A stretch of 64,000 nt of DNA from Streptomyces sp. ADI96-02 (GTDB taxonomy: Bacteria > Actinomycetota > Actinomycetes > Streptomycetales > Streptomycetaceae). A model generated the notes under the pieces. The model was not told where the DNA came from. It saw only the letters and a list, made by a program, of their open reading frames with translations, and did not search any database. This document shows, piece by piece, positions 33,172 to 42,740 of this stretch. Position 1 is the first letter of the stretch. Each line of letters opens with the position of its first letter. Where the stretch lies: contig NZ_ML123034.1 of the NCBI RefSeq assembly GCF_003846185.1, positions 3,095,142-3,159,141 of the forward strand, read 5' to 3'. A program made the position numbers and the translations under genes.

Positions 33172-34689
33172 TCAGTTCGGGCAGTGCGCGTCCCGTGCCG
33201 GGCGCACGCCGTCGACCAGGAACGCGCTGACCGCCCGGTCGCCGCAGGCGTTGCCGTTGCCCAGGTACATGCCGTGCCCGCCCTGCCCCACCGTGACCAT
33301 CCTGGCCCGGTCCCCCAGGGCCTCACGCATCCTCAGCGCACCGGCGTACGGGGTCGCCGGGTCGCGCAGGCTCTGGATCATCAGCACCTCGGACGGGCCC
33401 TCGCCGGTGATCCGCACCGGCTTCTCCGACGGCCCGGACTTCCAGAAGGCGCAGGGCGTGATGTTCGCGGGCATGCCCGCCGTCAGCGGGTACCGCTCCC
33501 GGTCGGCGGCGACCCGGCGGGCGTAACCGGCTGCCGACGACGGCCAGCGCACGTCGTTGCAGATCCCCGCGACCATCAGCGACGCGTCCTCGTCCGGCAG
33601 CGCCCGCGCGAGCTCCGGGGGCAGCACCGGGCGGCCCAGCGGGTCCTGCGCCGCCCGCACCAGACGGGCCAGCGCGGGGAACGCCGCATCGCTGTACAAC
33701 GCGTTCTGGAGCGCCTGGCGCAACCCGTTCCCGGTGAGCGGGACGCCCGCCACGTCCGACGCGCGCGGGGAGCCGTCCAGTCGCCGGGCCAGCGCCAGGA
33801 GCAGCGGCTCCACGTCCTCGGCCCGGTCCGCCAGCCGCAGCCCCGCCTCCTCGCGGGCCGGGTCCGCCGCCCAGGCCGCGAAGTCGGGGAAGCGGTCGGC
33901 GGCCCCGGCCGCCATGTTCTCCAGCCAGCCGTGCGCCACCCGCGCCGGGTCCGGGTCGCCGGTGCTGTCCAGGACCAGGCGGTCGACGCGCTGCGGGAAC
34001 TTCTGCGCGTACACCGCCCCGACGTACGCCCCGTAGGACGTGCCCCACACCGTCAGTTCCCGCTCTCCCAGCGCACCGCGCAGCCGGTCGATGTCGCGGG
34101 CCTCGTTCAGGGTCGAGACCGAGCGCAGCAGCGCGTCGCCCCCGCTCTCGCAGGAGGCGGCGGTCCGCCGGGCGCGCTCGGTGTTCTCCGCGATCCCGCC
34201 GTCCGCGTCGGGCCAGGACCGCAGGGTCGTCAGCCACCGGTCCCCGGCGGGAAGCCCGCAGCGCCCCCGGGTGCTGCCGCCGACCCCGCGCGGGTCCAGG
34301 CTCACCAGGTCGTACCCGCCCCCGGTGGCCGCCCGCAGCGCCTCGCCCTTCTGCGCCAGGCGCTGCACCCCCGAGGAGCCGGGGCCGCCCGGGATCACGA
34401 GCAGCGTCCCGCGCCGGGCGGCGGGCCGGTCCGTGCGCAGCCGGGCCACCGCCACCTCGACGGCCGGCCCGCCCGGGTCGCGGTAGTCGAGCGGTACGCG
34501 CAGGGAGGCGCACTCCTGGCCGGCCGGGACGGGGGCGCCGCCGGACGGTTCGCAGGCGTGCCAGGCGAACGCGGGCTCGGCGCGGACCGCCGGGCGGCCG
34601 TCGGCCGCCGCGAGGCCGGGGGTCAGCGTCGCGGCCACGGCGGTCGCGCAGAGGGTGAACAGCAGGGCCGTACGGGTGGGTTGCGTCAT
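33172..34689 (-). CDS. Secreted alpha/beta hydrolase, tripeptidyl aminopeptidase (SlpD/SlpE-like)
   Basis: A 505-residue exported protein from ATG 34689, with a signal peptide cleaved near residue 28 (GLAAA). It has the alpha/beta-hydrolase core: the oxyanion segment VIPGGPGSSG, DLVSLDPRGVGGS, a nucleophile elbow with Ser in WGTSYGAYVG, and the C-terminal TAP-like domain with the acid in SLRDPATPYAGA and catalytic His in GQGGHGMYLG. Cysteines near the end (CGD, HCPN) may form disulfides. This is the lineage of mycelium-associated tripeptidyl aminopeptidases and proline iminopeptidase-like enzymes. It is divergent from the MMPL gene, with 206 bp between starts. Confidence 0.92.
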   Translation of the reverse strand: MTQPTRTALLFTLCATAVAATLTPGLAAADGRPAVRAEPAFAWHACEPSGGAPVPAGQECASLRVPLDYRDPGGPAVEVAVARLRTDRPAARRGTLLVIPGGPGSSGVQRLAQKGEALRAATGGGYDLVSLDPRGVGGSTRGRCGLPAGDRWLTTLRSWPDADGGIAENTERARRTAASCESGGDALLRSVSTLNEARDIDRLRGALGERELTVWGTSYGAYVGAVYAQKFPQRVDRLVLDSTGDPDPARVAHGWLENMAAGAADRFPDFAAWAADPAREEAGLRLADRAEDVEPLLLALARRLDGSPRASDVAGVPLTGNGLRQALQNALYSDAAFPALARLVRAAQDPLGRPVLPPELARALPDEDASLMVAGICNDVRWPSSAAGYARRVAADRERYPLTAGMPANITPCAFWKSGPSEKPVRITGEGPSEVLMIQSLRDPATPYAGALRMREALGDRARMVTVGQGGHGMYLGNGNACGDRAVSAFLVDGVRPARDAHCPN

Positions 34690-34895
34690 GCGCCCAGCCT
34701 GGCCGGGCGGGCCGGATCCGCCCATCCGGCTGTCCGGCGGACGAGGGTGGGGCAGGCCCGTCGGGGAACCCTGACAGGGCCGCCCGTCACCCGTTCCCCC
34801 GCGCCGGGGTGCCGCGCTTCGCCGGGGGCCGTTGAATGCGAAGGGTCCGAGGCGCCCGGACGGGCGCCTTCCCCGGGGGCGGGAGCGGGAGCCGC

Positions 34896-37193
34896 ATGCC
34901 GTCGTCACAGGTTCGCACCTCCGCGCGGTCCGCCGCCGGGCGGCCCGGGGTGCTGCGCCGCACGGGCCGGTGGTGCGCCCGGCACTGCGTCACCGTGCTC
35001 GTGCTCTGGGTGGCCGCCGTCGCCGGGGTCCAGGTCCTCCAACAGGTCTACGGGGGCGACTACTCCGACGACTTCTCCGTGCCCGGCACCCAGTCGCAGA
35101 ACGGCCTCGACGTCCTCACGGCCCACGCCCCGTCCGGCGGGGGCTACAGCGCGCAGGTCGTGCTGCACGACGCCGACCACCCGCTCAGCGCCGTCTCCGA
35201 CCAGGTCGCCACGGCCGTCGCCGACCTCCAGAAGCTGCCCGACGTGCTCTCCGCGCAGAATCCGCTGCCGCCGTCCGGCTCCACCCCGCCACCGCCGCCC
35301 GACCCGGACACCGGGCCCCTGTCGACGGACGGGAAGACCGCCTACATCACCGTCCGGTTCTCCGTGCAGCCCACCACGCTCGACCCGTCCTACCTGGACG
35401 GCGTCGACTCCGCCGTGCGTCCGCTGCGCTCGGCGGGGGTGGAGGTGGAGTACGGCGGCCCGCTCGGCGAACTGGCCCGGCCGGAGCCGAACGACCGGCT
35501 GAGCGAGCTGATCGGCTTCGCGGTGGCGATCGTGGTGCTGCTGATCGGCTTCGGCAGCCTGGTGGCCGCCGTGCTGCCGCTGGTCACCGCGCTGGTCTGC
35601 GCCCTGGCCGGGCTGGGGCTGCTCGGCCTGCTCGCCGCCGCCGCGACCTTCGCCACGGTCTCCCCGACGCTCGCCACGATGATCGGCATCGGCGTCGGCA
35701 TCGACTACGCCCTCTTCCTGGTCACCCGGCACCGGCAGAACCTGATCGACGGCGAGGACCCGGTGACCGCCGCCGGGAACGCCGCCGCCACCAGCGGCCG
35801 GGCCGTGCTGCTCTCCGGCTTCACGGTGATCGTCGCGCTGTCCGGGCTGTGGGTCTCCGGCATCTCCTTCATCGGCAAGCTCGGACTGGCCGCCGCCGTC
35901 ACCGTCGTCACCGCGGTGGTCGGCGCGCTCACCCTCGTACCGGCCGTCCTCGGGCTCGTCGGCCGCCGCGTCGACCGGCTGCGGGTGCGCACCCCGGTGG
36001 CCGAGACCGACGCCGAACCGGGCGGCGAGGCGCACGGCGGCTGGCACCGGTACGCGCGGCGGGTGGAGCGGCGGCCCTGGTGGTTCCTGGGTGGCGGCGT
36101 GGTGGTGCTGGCGGTGCTGGCCTTCCCGCTCCTGTTCATCCAGCTCGGCCACATCGACGACGGGGCCGACCCGACGTCGTTCACCGACCGCCGCGCCTTC
36201 GACCTGATGTCCAGCGCCTTCGGCCCCGGCTCCAACGGGCCGCTGACCCTCGTCATCGACCAGAGCAAGGTGCCGTCCGCCGACCGGGCCGCCCTCGCCG
36301 ACCAGGCGCAGAAGGCGCTGACGGGCGTGCGGGACGCCGCCTCCGTCACCCCGTTGACCGCCACCTCCGACGGCGACGCGCTCACCGGCACGGCGTACTC
36401 GGTCGCCGCCCCGCAGGACGAGCGGACCACCGCCCTGGTGAACCGGCTCGTGGACGACGTCCTGCCGCGGGCCGTCGCCGGCACCGGGGCCGACGCCTAC
36501 GTCACCGGCACGACCGCCGCCCAGGTCGACTTCCTGGACATCGTCGCCGGCCGGCTGCCCCTGATCATCGCCGTCGTCGTCGGCCTGGCCTTCCTGATCA
36601 TCCTGGTGGTGTTCCGGGGCCTGCTCGTGGCGTTGAAGGCCGCCGTCCTCAACGTCCTGTCCATCGCCGCCTCCTACGGGGTGGTGGTGGCGGTCTTCCA
36701 GTGGGGCTGGGGCGGACCGGCGCTCGGCGTCTCGGGAGACGTCCCGATCGAGAGCTACGTGCCGATGATGATGTTCGCCATCGTCTTCGGGCTCAGCATG
36801 GACTACGAGATCTTCCTGCTCTCCCGCATCCACGAGGCGTGGCTGCGCACCGGCGACCCGAAGGCGAGCGTGGCGCACGCGCTGGAGATCACCGCCCGGG
36901 TCATCACCTGCGCCGCGCTGATCATGGTGAGCGTCTTCGCGGCGTTCATCATCAGCGACGACATCGTGGTGAAGATGCTGGGCCTGGGCCTGGCGGCCAG
37001 TGTGCTCATCGACGCCACCGTCGTCCGGCTGCTGCTGGTGCCGGCCGTGATGACGCTGCTGGGCCGCGCCGCCTGGTGGATTCCGCGCCCGCTGGAGCGG
37101 ATCCTGCCGCACGTGGAGCCGGAGGGGCAGGCGGACGGCGGGCGTCCGGAGCGCCGGGGGGCACCCGGCGACGGCGGCGGGGGCACGCCCTAA
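34896..37193 (+). CDS. MMPL family RND-type transporter
   Basis: A 765-residue polytopic protein from ATG 34896 (GGGAGCGGGAG upstream). It has two MMPL repeats, each with a membrane helix, an external domain and a bundle of five helices. First-half core: [22 protein letters not shown], then [17 protein letters not shown] with the intramembrane Asp of proton relay. Second half: [18 protein letters not shown] with the matching Asp. Family members export lipids, siderophores or antibiotics using proton motive force. The substrate here is unknown. The TAA stop also forms part of a -10-like TAAGGT just before the next gene. Confidence 0.93.
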   Translation: MPSSQVRTSARSAAGRPGVLRRTGRWCARHCVTVLVLWVAAVAGVQVLQQVYGGDYSDDFSVPGTQSQNGLDVLTAHAPSGGGYSAQVVLHDADHPLSAVSDQVATAVADLQKLPDVLSAQNPLPPSGSTPPPPPDPDTGPLSTDGKTAYITVRFSVQPTTLDPSYLDGVDSAVRPLRSAGVEVEYGGPLGELARPEPNDRLSELIGFAVAIVVLLIGFGSLVAAVLPLVTALVCALAGLGLLGLLAAAATFATVSPTLATMIGIGVGIDYALFLVTRHRQNLIDGEDPVTAAGNAAATSGRAVLLSGFTVIVALSGLWVSGISFIGKLGLAAAVTVVTAVVGALTLVPAVLGLVGRRVDRLRVRTPVAETDAEPGGEAHGGWHRYARRVERRPWWFLGGGVVVLAVLAFPLLFIQLGHIDDGADPTSFTDRRAFDLMSSAFGPGSNGPLTLVIDQSKVPSADRAALADQAQKALTGVRDAASVTPLTATSDGDALTGTAYSVAAPQDERTTALVNRLVDDVLPRAVAGTGADAYVTGTTAAQVDFLDIVAGRLPLIIAVVVGLAFLIILVVFRGLLVALKAAVLNVLSIAASYGVVVAVFQWGWGGPALGVSGDVPIESYVPMMMFAIVFGLSMDYEIFLLSRIHEAWLRTGDPKASVAHALEITARVITCAALIMVSVFAAFIISDDIVVKMLGLGLAASVLIDATVVRLLLVPAVMTLLGRAAWWIPRPLERILPHVEPEGQADGGRPERRGAPGDGGGGTP

Positions 37194-37196
37194 GGT
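37191..37196 (+). promoter_or_regulatory. -10-like element embedded in the MMPL stop codon
   Basis: TAAGGT begins at the TAA stop of the MMPL gene and ends 6 nt before ATG 37203. It is compatible with an additional leaderless promoter for the acyltransferase, although the AAGG could also serve as a weak ribosome-binding site. Confidence 0.3.
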
Positions 37197-37202
37197 GTCA
37201 GG

Positions 37203-38288
37203 ATGCCCTCGCCCCTGACCTCGAAGCCGCCGCTGTCCACCGCGGTGGCCGCCCCGGACAAGGCCGCCCCGGCGGCCGGCGGCCGGGACCACTTCTTCGA
37301 CAACGCGAAGTACCTCGCCATCGTGCTCGTGGCGATGGGGCACGCCTGGGAGCCGCTGCCCGGCAGCGGTCGCCTGGTGGAGACCGCGTACACGTTCGTC
37401 TACACCTTCCACATGCCGGTGTTCATCCTGATCGCGGGCTACTTCTCCCGCGGCTTCGAACTGCGCGCGGACCGGGTGTGGAAGCTGGTCACCAGCCTGC
37501 TCGTGCCCTACGTGCTGTTCGAGATCCTCTACACGCTCTTCCACCGGGCCCTGGAGACACCGGACTTCGAGCTGTCGCCGCTCTCGCCGTACTGGCTGCT
37601 GTGGTTCCTGCCCGCCCTGTTCTTCTGGCGGCTGTCCACCCCGCTGTGGCAGGCGGTCCGCGCGCCGGTCCTGGTCTCGCTCGCCATCGCGGCCCTGGCC
37701 ACGCTCTCGCCGGCCGCCGACGGACCGTTGCAGATCCAGCGGATCCTGCAGTTCCTGCCGTTCTACGTGCTCGGCCTGCGGCTGGGCCCGCACCACTTCG
37801 AGCTGGTCCGCCGCACCTGGGTGCGGGTCGCCTCGGTGCCCGTCATGATCGCGGGGCTGCTGCTGGCGTACTGGCTGGTGCCCCGCATCTCCACGTCGTG
37901 GTTCTTCCGGAAGAACAGCGCCGAGGCGATGGGGACCGCCGACTGGACGGGTCCGGCGGCCACGGTCCTGCTGTTCCTCGGCGCGGTCGTCCTCGGCGCC
38001 TGCTTCCTGTCCTGGGTGCCGAAGGGCCGGACCTGGATGACGGCGCTGGGCACCGGCACGCTGTACGGGTACCTGCTGCACGGCTTCGTCGTCCGGGGCC
38101 TGCGCTACGAGGGCGTCTACGACCTGCCGTTCTTCCGGACCACGGCGGGCACCGTCGCGGTCACCGCCGGGGCCGCGGTGATGGTCACCCTGCTGTGCAC
38201 CCCGCCGGTCCGGCGGCTGCTGCGCCCGGTGCTGGAGTCGCGCATGGCGTGGGCCAAGCAGCCCTCCGCCTCCGGGCGGCCGTCCTGA
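37203..38288 (+). CDS. Membrane acyltransferase 3 family protein
   Basis: A 361-residue protein with about ten membrane segments. The AT3 signature is at the start: FFDNAKYLAIVLVAMGHAWEPL, with the catalytic-type His in helix 1 of these O-acyltransferases, then YTFVYTFHMPVFILIAGYFSRG and WFLPALFFWRL. Related proteins acetylate sugars, glycopeptides or lipids at the membrane. It begins 10 nt after the MMPL stop and could work with it on the same exported lipid or glycan. This pairing is inference from position only. Confidence 0.9.
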   Translation: MPSPLTSKPPLSTAVAAPDKAAPAAGGRDHFFDNAKYLAIVLVAMGHAWEPLPGSGRLVETAYTFVYTFHMPVFILIAGYFSRGFELRADRVWKLVTSLLVPYVLFEILYTLFHRALETPDFELSPLSPYWLLWFLPALFFWRLSTPLWQAVRAPVLVSLAIAALATLSPAADGPLQIQRILQFLPFYVLGLRLGPHHFELVRRTWVRVASVPVMIAGLLLAYWLVPRISTSWFFRKNSAEAMGTADWTGPAATVLLFLGAVVLGACFLSWVPKGRTWMTALGTGTLYGYLLHGFVVRGLRYEGVYDLPFFRTTAGTVAVTAGAAVMVTLLCTPPVRRLLRPVLESRMAWAKQPSASGRPS

Positions 38289-38294
38289 ACCGCC

Positions 38295-38321
38295 GAACGG
38301 CCGCCCGGAGGAGGGCCGTTC
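38295..38321. terminator. Bidirectional hairpin between acyltransferase and small secreted protein
   Basis: Arms GAACGGCC (38295-38302) and GGCCGTTC (38314-38321) with an 11-nt loop. An alternative outer pairing CCTGAAC / GTTCAGG reaches both stop codons. Confidence 0.5.
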
Positions 38322-38523
38322 AGGTGTCCACCAGCGAGTTCCTGCCGAGCAGCGCGACGTGCTCCAGGACGTCCTCCAGCGGGTCGTCGATCTGACCGGT
38401 CGAGATCAGGGACACGTGCGGGGCGTTGTGCGAGTCGGTGTGCGTCTCGTCGGCGGACGCGGACCCGGCGGGCAGGACGGAGGCCGCGACGGTCATGCCG
38501 AGCGCGGTGAGCGTTTTCTTCAT
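38320..38523 (-). CDS. Small secreted protein
   Basis: A 67-residue protein from ATG 38523. It has a signal peptide (MKKTLTALGMTVAASVLPAGSASA, cleaved at about residue 24, cited in part), leaving a mature peptide of about 43 residues rich in His, Asp, Val and Leu (DETHTDSHNAPH, then DDPLEDVLEHVALLG). I do not recognise a family name, though short secreted proteins of this look are common in streptomycetes. It contains no cysteine. It is transcribed on its own toward a hairpin shared with the acyltransferase gene. Confidence 0.75.
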   Translation of the reverse strand: MKKTLTALGMTVAASVLPAGSASADETHTDSHNAPHVSLISTGQIDDPLEDVLEHVALLGRNSLVDT

Positions 38524-38649
38524 GATCCGATCTTCGCCCGTCCGGGTGGCGCGGCGATGTCCCGCGTCACCCGAACGGCCCCCCGCGCGGCCGACGTCGG
38601 CCGGTAACCGACGTCGGCCGCCCGGTTACCGACGCGCCGGGCGCGGGGC

Positions 38650-38988
38650 TCAGCCGACGCCGGGCTCCCGGACGGGGGCCGCGGCGGCGTCCGGGGTGCC
38701 CAGGAGCGCGGAGGCGGTCTCCAGCGGCGTACGGGCGGGCGCGGGCGCGGCGCTCTCGGCCGTGCGGCAGGTGAAGCCGAGCCGGGTCAGCGCCCGCACG
38801 ACCTCGGCGGAGCTGAAGTCGCGCCGGTCCTGCCGGGTGATGACCTCGCCGACCTGCTTGACCGGGTAGACCCGGCGGCTGATGACCACCGCGTCGCCGG
38901 TGACGGGTTCGGGCTTGATGCCCTTCATCGAGTCCTCCACCTCGTTCTTGAACAGATCGAAGGGGAAGCGGGCGATGACACAGCGCAT
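38650..38988 (-). CDS. Hypothetical protein downstream of the DEAD-box helicase
   Basis: A 112-residue soluble protein, family not recognised. GGTGAGGA lies 3 nt or more upstream of ATG 38988. Residues 1-75 look structured (MRCVIARFPFDLFKNEV, then GDAVVISRRVYPVKQVGEVITRQDRRDFSSAEV), and the tail is Ala/Pro-rich. It starts 85 nt after the helicase stop on the same strand, and from memory small genes of this type sit next to the helicase and cold-shock genes in other streptomycetes. This suggests a role related to cold or RNA, but nothing in the sequence proves it. Confidence 0.7.
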   Translation of the reverse strand: MRCVIARFPFDLFKNEVEDSMKGIKPEPVTGDAVVISRRVYPVKQVGEVITRQDRRDFSSAEVVRALTRLGFTCRTAESAAPAPARTPLETASALLGTPDAAAAPVREPGVG

Positions 38989-39073
38989 GGTTCCTCACCA
39001 GGGTTCGCGTCGACGGGAGGCGTACGGGGGAGCCGTACGGGAAGGGCGGCGGCGCGCGCCGCCGCCCCGCGGG

Positions 39074-40633
39074 TCAGGCCGCGCGGTTGGTCCGCCGCTG
39101 GGCGGCGGCGGCACGCGCCTCCGGCGTCGGCAGGCCCGGCCGGCGGCTCCGCGCGGGGGCCCCGCCGCCGCGCTTGGTGCCGCGCCCCATGAACGCGCCG
39201 CCGCGGCTGCCGCGCTCCTTGGGCGGTGCGGTGATGACCACCGGGACGCCGGACGGCGCCTGCGCGCCGGTGATCCGGCTCAGCTCGGCCTCGCCGGAGC
39301 GGACCTGGGCGATCTGCGGGGTGATCCCGGCGTCCGCCATCAGCCGGGTCATCTCGCGGCGCTGGTTGGGCAGCACCAGCGTGACGACACTGCCCGACTC
39401 CCCGGCGCGGGCGGTCCGGCCGCCCCGGTGCAGGTAGTCCTTGTGGTCGCTGGGCGGGTCGACGTTGACGACCAGGTCGAGGTTGTCGACGTGGATGCCG
39501 CGGGCCGCGACGTTCGTGGCGACGAGGACCGTGACGTGCCCGGTCTTGAACCGCTCCAGGGTGCGGGTGCGCTGCGGCTGGGACTTCCCGCCGTGCAGCG
39601 CCGCCGCCCGGACCCCGCTCTGGAGCAGGTGGTCGGTGAGCTTGTCCACGGCGTGCTTGGTGTCCAGGAACATGATCACGCGCCCTTCGCGGGCCGCGAT
39701 CTCCGTCGTGGTGGCGTACTTGTCGGCGCCCTGGACGTACAGCACGTGGTGCTCCATCGTCGTGACCGCGCCGGCGGCCGGGTCGACGGAGTGCACGACC
39801 GGGTCGTGGAGGTAGCGGCGGACGAGCAGGTCCACGTTGCGGTCGAGCGTGGCCGAGAAGAGCATCCGCTGCCCCTCCGGGTTCACCTGGTCGAGCAGCT
39901 CGGTGACCTGGGGCATGAAGCCCATGTCGGCCATCTGGTCGGCCTCGTCGAGGACGGTGATGGTGACCCGGTCCAGCTTGCAGTCGCCGCGCTCGATCAG
40001 GTCCTTGAGCCGGCCCGGGGTGGCGACGACGAGTTCGGCGCCGCCGCGCAGCGCGCTGGCCTGGCGGCCGATCGACATGCCGCCGACGACGGTGGCGATC
40101 CGCAGCTTGAGCGACCGGGCGTACGGGGTGAGCGCGTCGGTGACCTGCTGGGCCAGTTCCCGGGTGGGGACGAGGACCAGGGCCAGCGGTCGCCGGGCGT
40201 CGGCGCGGCGGCCCTCGGTGCGGGCGAGGAGCGCGAGGCCGAAGGCGAGCGTCTTGCCCGAACCGGTCCGGCCGCGGCCCAGGACGTCGCGCCCGGCCAG
40301 CGAGTTCGGCAGGGTGGCCGCCTGGATCGGGAACGGCACGGTCATGCCCTCGGCGACGAGCGCCGCCTTCAGCGCGGCGGGCATCTCCAGCTGGTCGAAC
40401 GTCTCGGCCGCGGGGAGCGCCGGGGTGATGGTCACCGGGAGGGCGAACTCGCCCTTCACGGCGGCGGGGCGGCGGCCGTGGCCGCCGGAGCGCTTGGGTC
40501 CGCCGCCGAAGCCCGCCGCGCGGCGGTCGCCGCCGCCGGAGTACTTCGGAGCGCCGGTGCGACCGCCGGGGGCGCCGCCCGAGCGGGTGCGGGAATATCG
40601 GTCGTTGGAGCGGGGCGCGCGTTCGCGGTTCAT
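39074..40633 (-). CDS. DEAD-box ATP-dependent RNA helicase
   Basis: A 519-residue protein from ATG 40633, which has GAGGAAAGG upstream. The first 65 residues are basic, Gly/Arg-rich and probably disordered, as is the C-terminal tail. The helicase core has Q-motif FPIQAATLPNSLAG, motif I GRTGSGKT (about 121-128), Ia PTRELAQQV, II VLDEADQM (DEAD), III SAT, and in the second RecA domain IV VIMFLDTK, V TNVAARGIHV and VI HRGGRTARAG. These enzymes unwind RNA duplexes and are typically induced by cold. It lies 240 nt downstream of a CspA-like gene in the same orientation, with a terminator between. Confidence 0.94.
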   Translation of the reverse strand: MNRERAPRSNDRYSRTRSGGAPGGRTGAPKYSGGGDRRAAGFGGGPKRSGGHGRRPAAVKGEFALPVTITPALPAAETFDQLEMPAALKAALVAEGMTVPFPIQAATLPNSLAGRDVLGRGRTGSGKTLAFGLALLARTEGRRADARRPLALVLVPTRELAQQVTDALTPYARSLKLRIATVVGGMSIGRQASALRGGAELVVATPGRLKDLIERGDCKLDRVTITVLDEADQMADMGFMPQVTELLDQVNPEGQRMLFSATLDRNVDLLVRRYLHDPVVHSVDPAAGAVTTMEHHVLYVQGADKYATTTEIAAREGRVIMFLDTKHAVDKLTDHLLQSGVRAAALHGGKSQPQRTRTLERFKTGHVTVLVATNVAARGIHVDNLDLVVNVDPPSDHKDYLHRGGRTARAGESGSVVTLVLPNQRREMTRLMADAGITPQIAQVRSGEAELSRITGAQAPSGVPVVITAPPKERGSRGGAFMGRGTKRGGGAPARSRRPGLPTPEARAAAAQRRTNRAA

Positions 40634-40818
40634 GCAGAACCTTTCCTCGATGTGGCGCGTATCGAGGGATTCTTCGAGGACCGCCGTGAACGGCGCCCAG
40701 AATCGCAAGAACGAGCCGATGAAATGACAAAAGAAAGTGAAACCGGGCCGCCGGGAATCAGTGCACCGGGGACGGCTTCGGAAGGGGAGGCGCCGGGCGC
40801 TCCCCGGAAACGACAACG

Positions 40819-40854
40819 AGCTGGGGCCCGCACCCCAAGGTGCGGGCCCCAGCT
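40819..40854 (-). terminator. Terminator of the cold-shock protein gene
   Basis: A perfect 16-bp stem (arms AGCTGGGGCCCGCACC and GGTGCGGGCCCCAGCT) with a 4-nt loop. On the minus strand it is followed by T-rich sequence (CGTTGTCGTTT). It lies between the cold-shock gene and the helicase, so read-through would be needed for joint transcription. Confidence 0.85.
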
Positions 40855-40874
40855 GCGCAGTACTGCCTGAGCGG

Positions 40875-41078
40875 TCAGGCGGGGGTGATGTTCTCGGCCT
40901 GCGGGCCCTTCTGGCCCTGCGTGACGTCGAAGTTCACCTTCTGGCCCTCCTGCAGCTCGCGGAAGCCGGTGGCGGCGATGTTCGAGTAGTGGGCGAAGAC
41001 GTCGGCGCCGCCGCCGTCCTGCTCGATGAAGCCGAAGCCCTTTTCCGCGTTGAACCACTTCACGGTGCCAGTAGCCAT
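40875..41078 (-). CDS. CspA-like cold shock domain protein
   Basis: A 67-residue protein consisting of one cold-shock domain. RNP1-type KGFGFIEQD and RNP2-type DVFAHYSNI are the single-strand nucleic acid binding strands; the protein begins [16 protein letters not shown]. It acts as an RNA chaperone or transcription antiterminator. ATG 41078 is preceded by a strong AAGGAG site with the AT-rich spacer typical of highly expressed cold-shock genes. A perfect terminator follows. The 340 bp upstream are non-coding and probably include a long 5' leader. Confidence 0.96.
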   Translation of the reverse strand: MATGTVKWFNAEKGFGFIEQDGGGADVFAHYSNIAATGFRELQEGQKVNFDVTQGQKGPQAENITPA

Positions 41079-41417
41079 GTCATATCTCCTTAGGGGCAGA
41101 GCCCGCGGGTCCACACTGTGCGGACCCCACGTCGCCGCGATGATTACCCCGTCCGGAAGAACACCGGAAATACAAAAGTGCGCCCGCCGACATCCGACCG
41201 GCAAGAGCACTTGAAGTTTTTGGGAACCACAACTGCAACTGAGATCAACACTAGCACGGCGCCACCGGCGGAGGCTGTACGTCAAATCACTCCGCCCGGC
41301 GGAACAAACCGGCCGGCAAAAAAGCCTCATCGCGCTTTGCGTGAAATTCTGTGCCGGCGAATACAGATATGCACGCGAGAGCGCCGGACGCACCCGGGGC
41401 GTCGGTCCGGGCCGGGC
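41079..41417 (-). other. Non-coding region with the probable long leader of the cold-shock gene
   Basis: No gene is present. The stretch is AT-richer than its surroundings (for example 41210-41260). A possible minus-strand -10 TAGTGT lies near 41252, giving a leader of roughly 165 nt, as is common for cold-shock genes whose 5' UTR controls mRNA stability. The assignment is tentative. Confidence 0.4.
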
Positions 41418-41744
41418 TCAGCGGTCGGCGTCGCCGCGCAGCTCCTCGTTGAGGCGCAGCGCCTCTTCGAGCTGGTCCTCCAGGATGACGATGCGGCAGG
41501 CCGCGTCGATGGGCGTCCCGGCGTCGACCAGTTCGCGGGCGCGCGCGGCGATGCGCAACTGGTAGCGGGAGTAGCGGCGGTGGCCGCCCTCGGAGCGCAG
41601 CGGCGTGATCAGCCGCGCCTCGCCGATCGCCCGCAGGAAACCCGGCGTGGCGCCGATCATCTCCGCGGCTCGCCCCATCGTGTAGGCGGGGTAGTCGTCG
41701 TCGTCGAGCCGGTCGGTGGCGTGCGAGGGGGTCTCCGGGGGCAT
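41418..41744 (-). CDS. MerR family helix-turn-helix regulator
   Basis: A 108-residue protein. ATG 41744 is chosen with AGAGG upstream; a GTG at 41762 is an alternative. The MerR HTH is clear: YTMGRAAEMIGATPGFLRAIGEARLI, then the wing GGHRRYSRYQLRIAARARELVDAG (both abridged here). A short coiled helix follows (VILEDQLEEALRLNEELRG). There is no effector domain or metal-binding Cys, so it is a minimal MerR-type protein like SoxR-unrelated streptomycete regulators. It reads toward the cold-shock gene, 339 bp away, and may regulate it. Confidence 0.88.
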   Translation of the reverse strand: MPPETPSHATDRLDDDDYPAYTMGRAAEMIGATPGFLRAIGEARLITPLRSEGGHRRYSRYQLRIAARARELVDAGTPIDAACRIVILEDQLEEALRLNEELRGDADR

Positions 41745-42208
41745 CTGCACCTCTTCTGTCACACAGGACCGGAGGACCCGGGGCGCCGTACGCCCGCGGG
41801 GTGCCCCTCTGCTGCGTACCGCTGTTTCACCTGACTGCACAAGAAAGCCTAAGGGGACCGGAAGGCCATGTCTATCGCGGCCGGAACAGGTTCAGGGGAC
41901 CTCGGAGCGGGCCGTGCGCGCGGCGCGGCGAATCGCTGACCGACCGGTCAGTTGTCGTCGGGCGGACCGCGGGGCCATAATGCACGCGTAGCCCTTCACG
42001 CATCCCCCGTCGTGAAGGGCTACACCCCTGTCCGGGACGGCCCCCGGGACCGCTCCGGACCTGCCGTGCCGATTCTCCGGACACTCTCGGCGAATCACGG
42101 GCAGGGGACTCCCCTCGTGGTCCCCTGCCCGTGTTTTTTCGAGTTAACAGTGACGTAGAGTGTTTGCGCAAGCTCAGTTCCGACTCCGAGGTGATCGTGG
42201 AGGCCCGG

Positions 42209-42730
42209 ATGGCGATGGACCACGGTGGCGAACACGGGCCGGACCCTCACGAACCGCCCGGACCGTCGGAGGAGCTTCCGCGGCTCGATTCGCTGCGGGA
42301 CAAGGTCGAGTACATGGTCGAGAAGACCTTTCCCGGCCAGAAGATCTCCGGCCGCGTCTTCGCGGACCTGGTGAAGGAACGCGGCGGGTCGCTCTCGCAC
42401 AGCTATTTCTCCAACATCCTCGCCGGCAAGGTCACCCAGCCCTCGGAGGACATCCTCAAGGCCCTGGGTCTGGGATTCGGTGTGGACTGGCGCTTCTTCA
42501 AGGACGAGTCGGAGGTCGTCGACGACGTCGTCGCGGGGCTCCAGTTCCTGGCCAAGCGGCGGACCGGCGAGATCAGCGGGCTGGCGGGCCGGGGCCTCGA
42601 CGAGGACGGACTCCCGCCGGAACTGCTCCGGTTCGCCCTGTCCCTGCTGGAGGACGCCGCCCGGGACAGCGGGGGCGGCGGGACGGACGGGAGCGAGGCG
42701 GCCTCCCGCCCGACCGGTCCGGAAGCGTAG
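42209..42730 (+). CDS. XRE family transcriptional regulator heading a four-gene cassette
   Basis: A 173-residue protein from ATG 42209, chosen for GGAGG 5 nt upstream; in-frame codons further 5' exist but lack a site. The HTH lies at about residues 35-85: ISGRVFADLVKERGGSLSHSYFSNILAGKV, then EDILKALGLGFGVDWRFF (cited in parts). The C-terminal part is a helical tail with a Gly/Ser-rich end. Proteins of this type are regularly followed by an IrrE-like peptidase and a MAB_1171c membrane protein in actinobacteria. It probably represses the cassette and may itself be the peptidase substrate, as in ImmR/ImmA. Confidence 0.87.
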   Translation: MAMDHGGEHGPDPHEPPGPSEELPRLDSLRDKVEYMVEKTFPGQKISGRVFADLVKERGGSLSHSYFSNILAGKVTQPSEDILKALGLGFGVDWRFFKDESEVVDDVVAGLQFLAKRRTGEISGLAGRGLDEDGLPPELLRFALSLLEDAARDSGGGGTDGSEAASRPTGPEA

Positions 42731-42733
42731 CGT
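42728..42733 (+). promoter_or_regulatory. -10 element overlapping the XRE stop codon
   Basis: TAGCGT begins at the TAG stop of the XRE gene and ends 7 nt before ATG 42741. No ribosome-binding site precedes that ATG, so the peptidase gene may be expressed from its own leaderless transcript. Confidence 0.5.
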
Positions 42734-42740
42734 CTTGGTC

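Noticed and set aside
34905..38081. A 1058-codon open frame on the minus strand opposite the MMPL and acyltransferase genes
   Set aside because: It mirrors the third-position GC bias of the plus-strand genes, is made of Gly/Arg/Gln/Asp-rich low-complexity residues, and has no domain. The same applies to long minus-strand frames at 21124-23457, 19196-20353 and 60315-62372.
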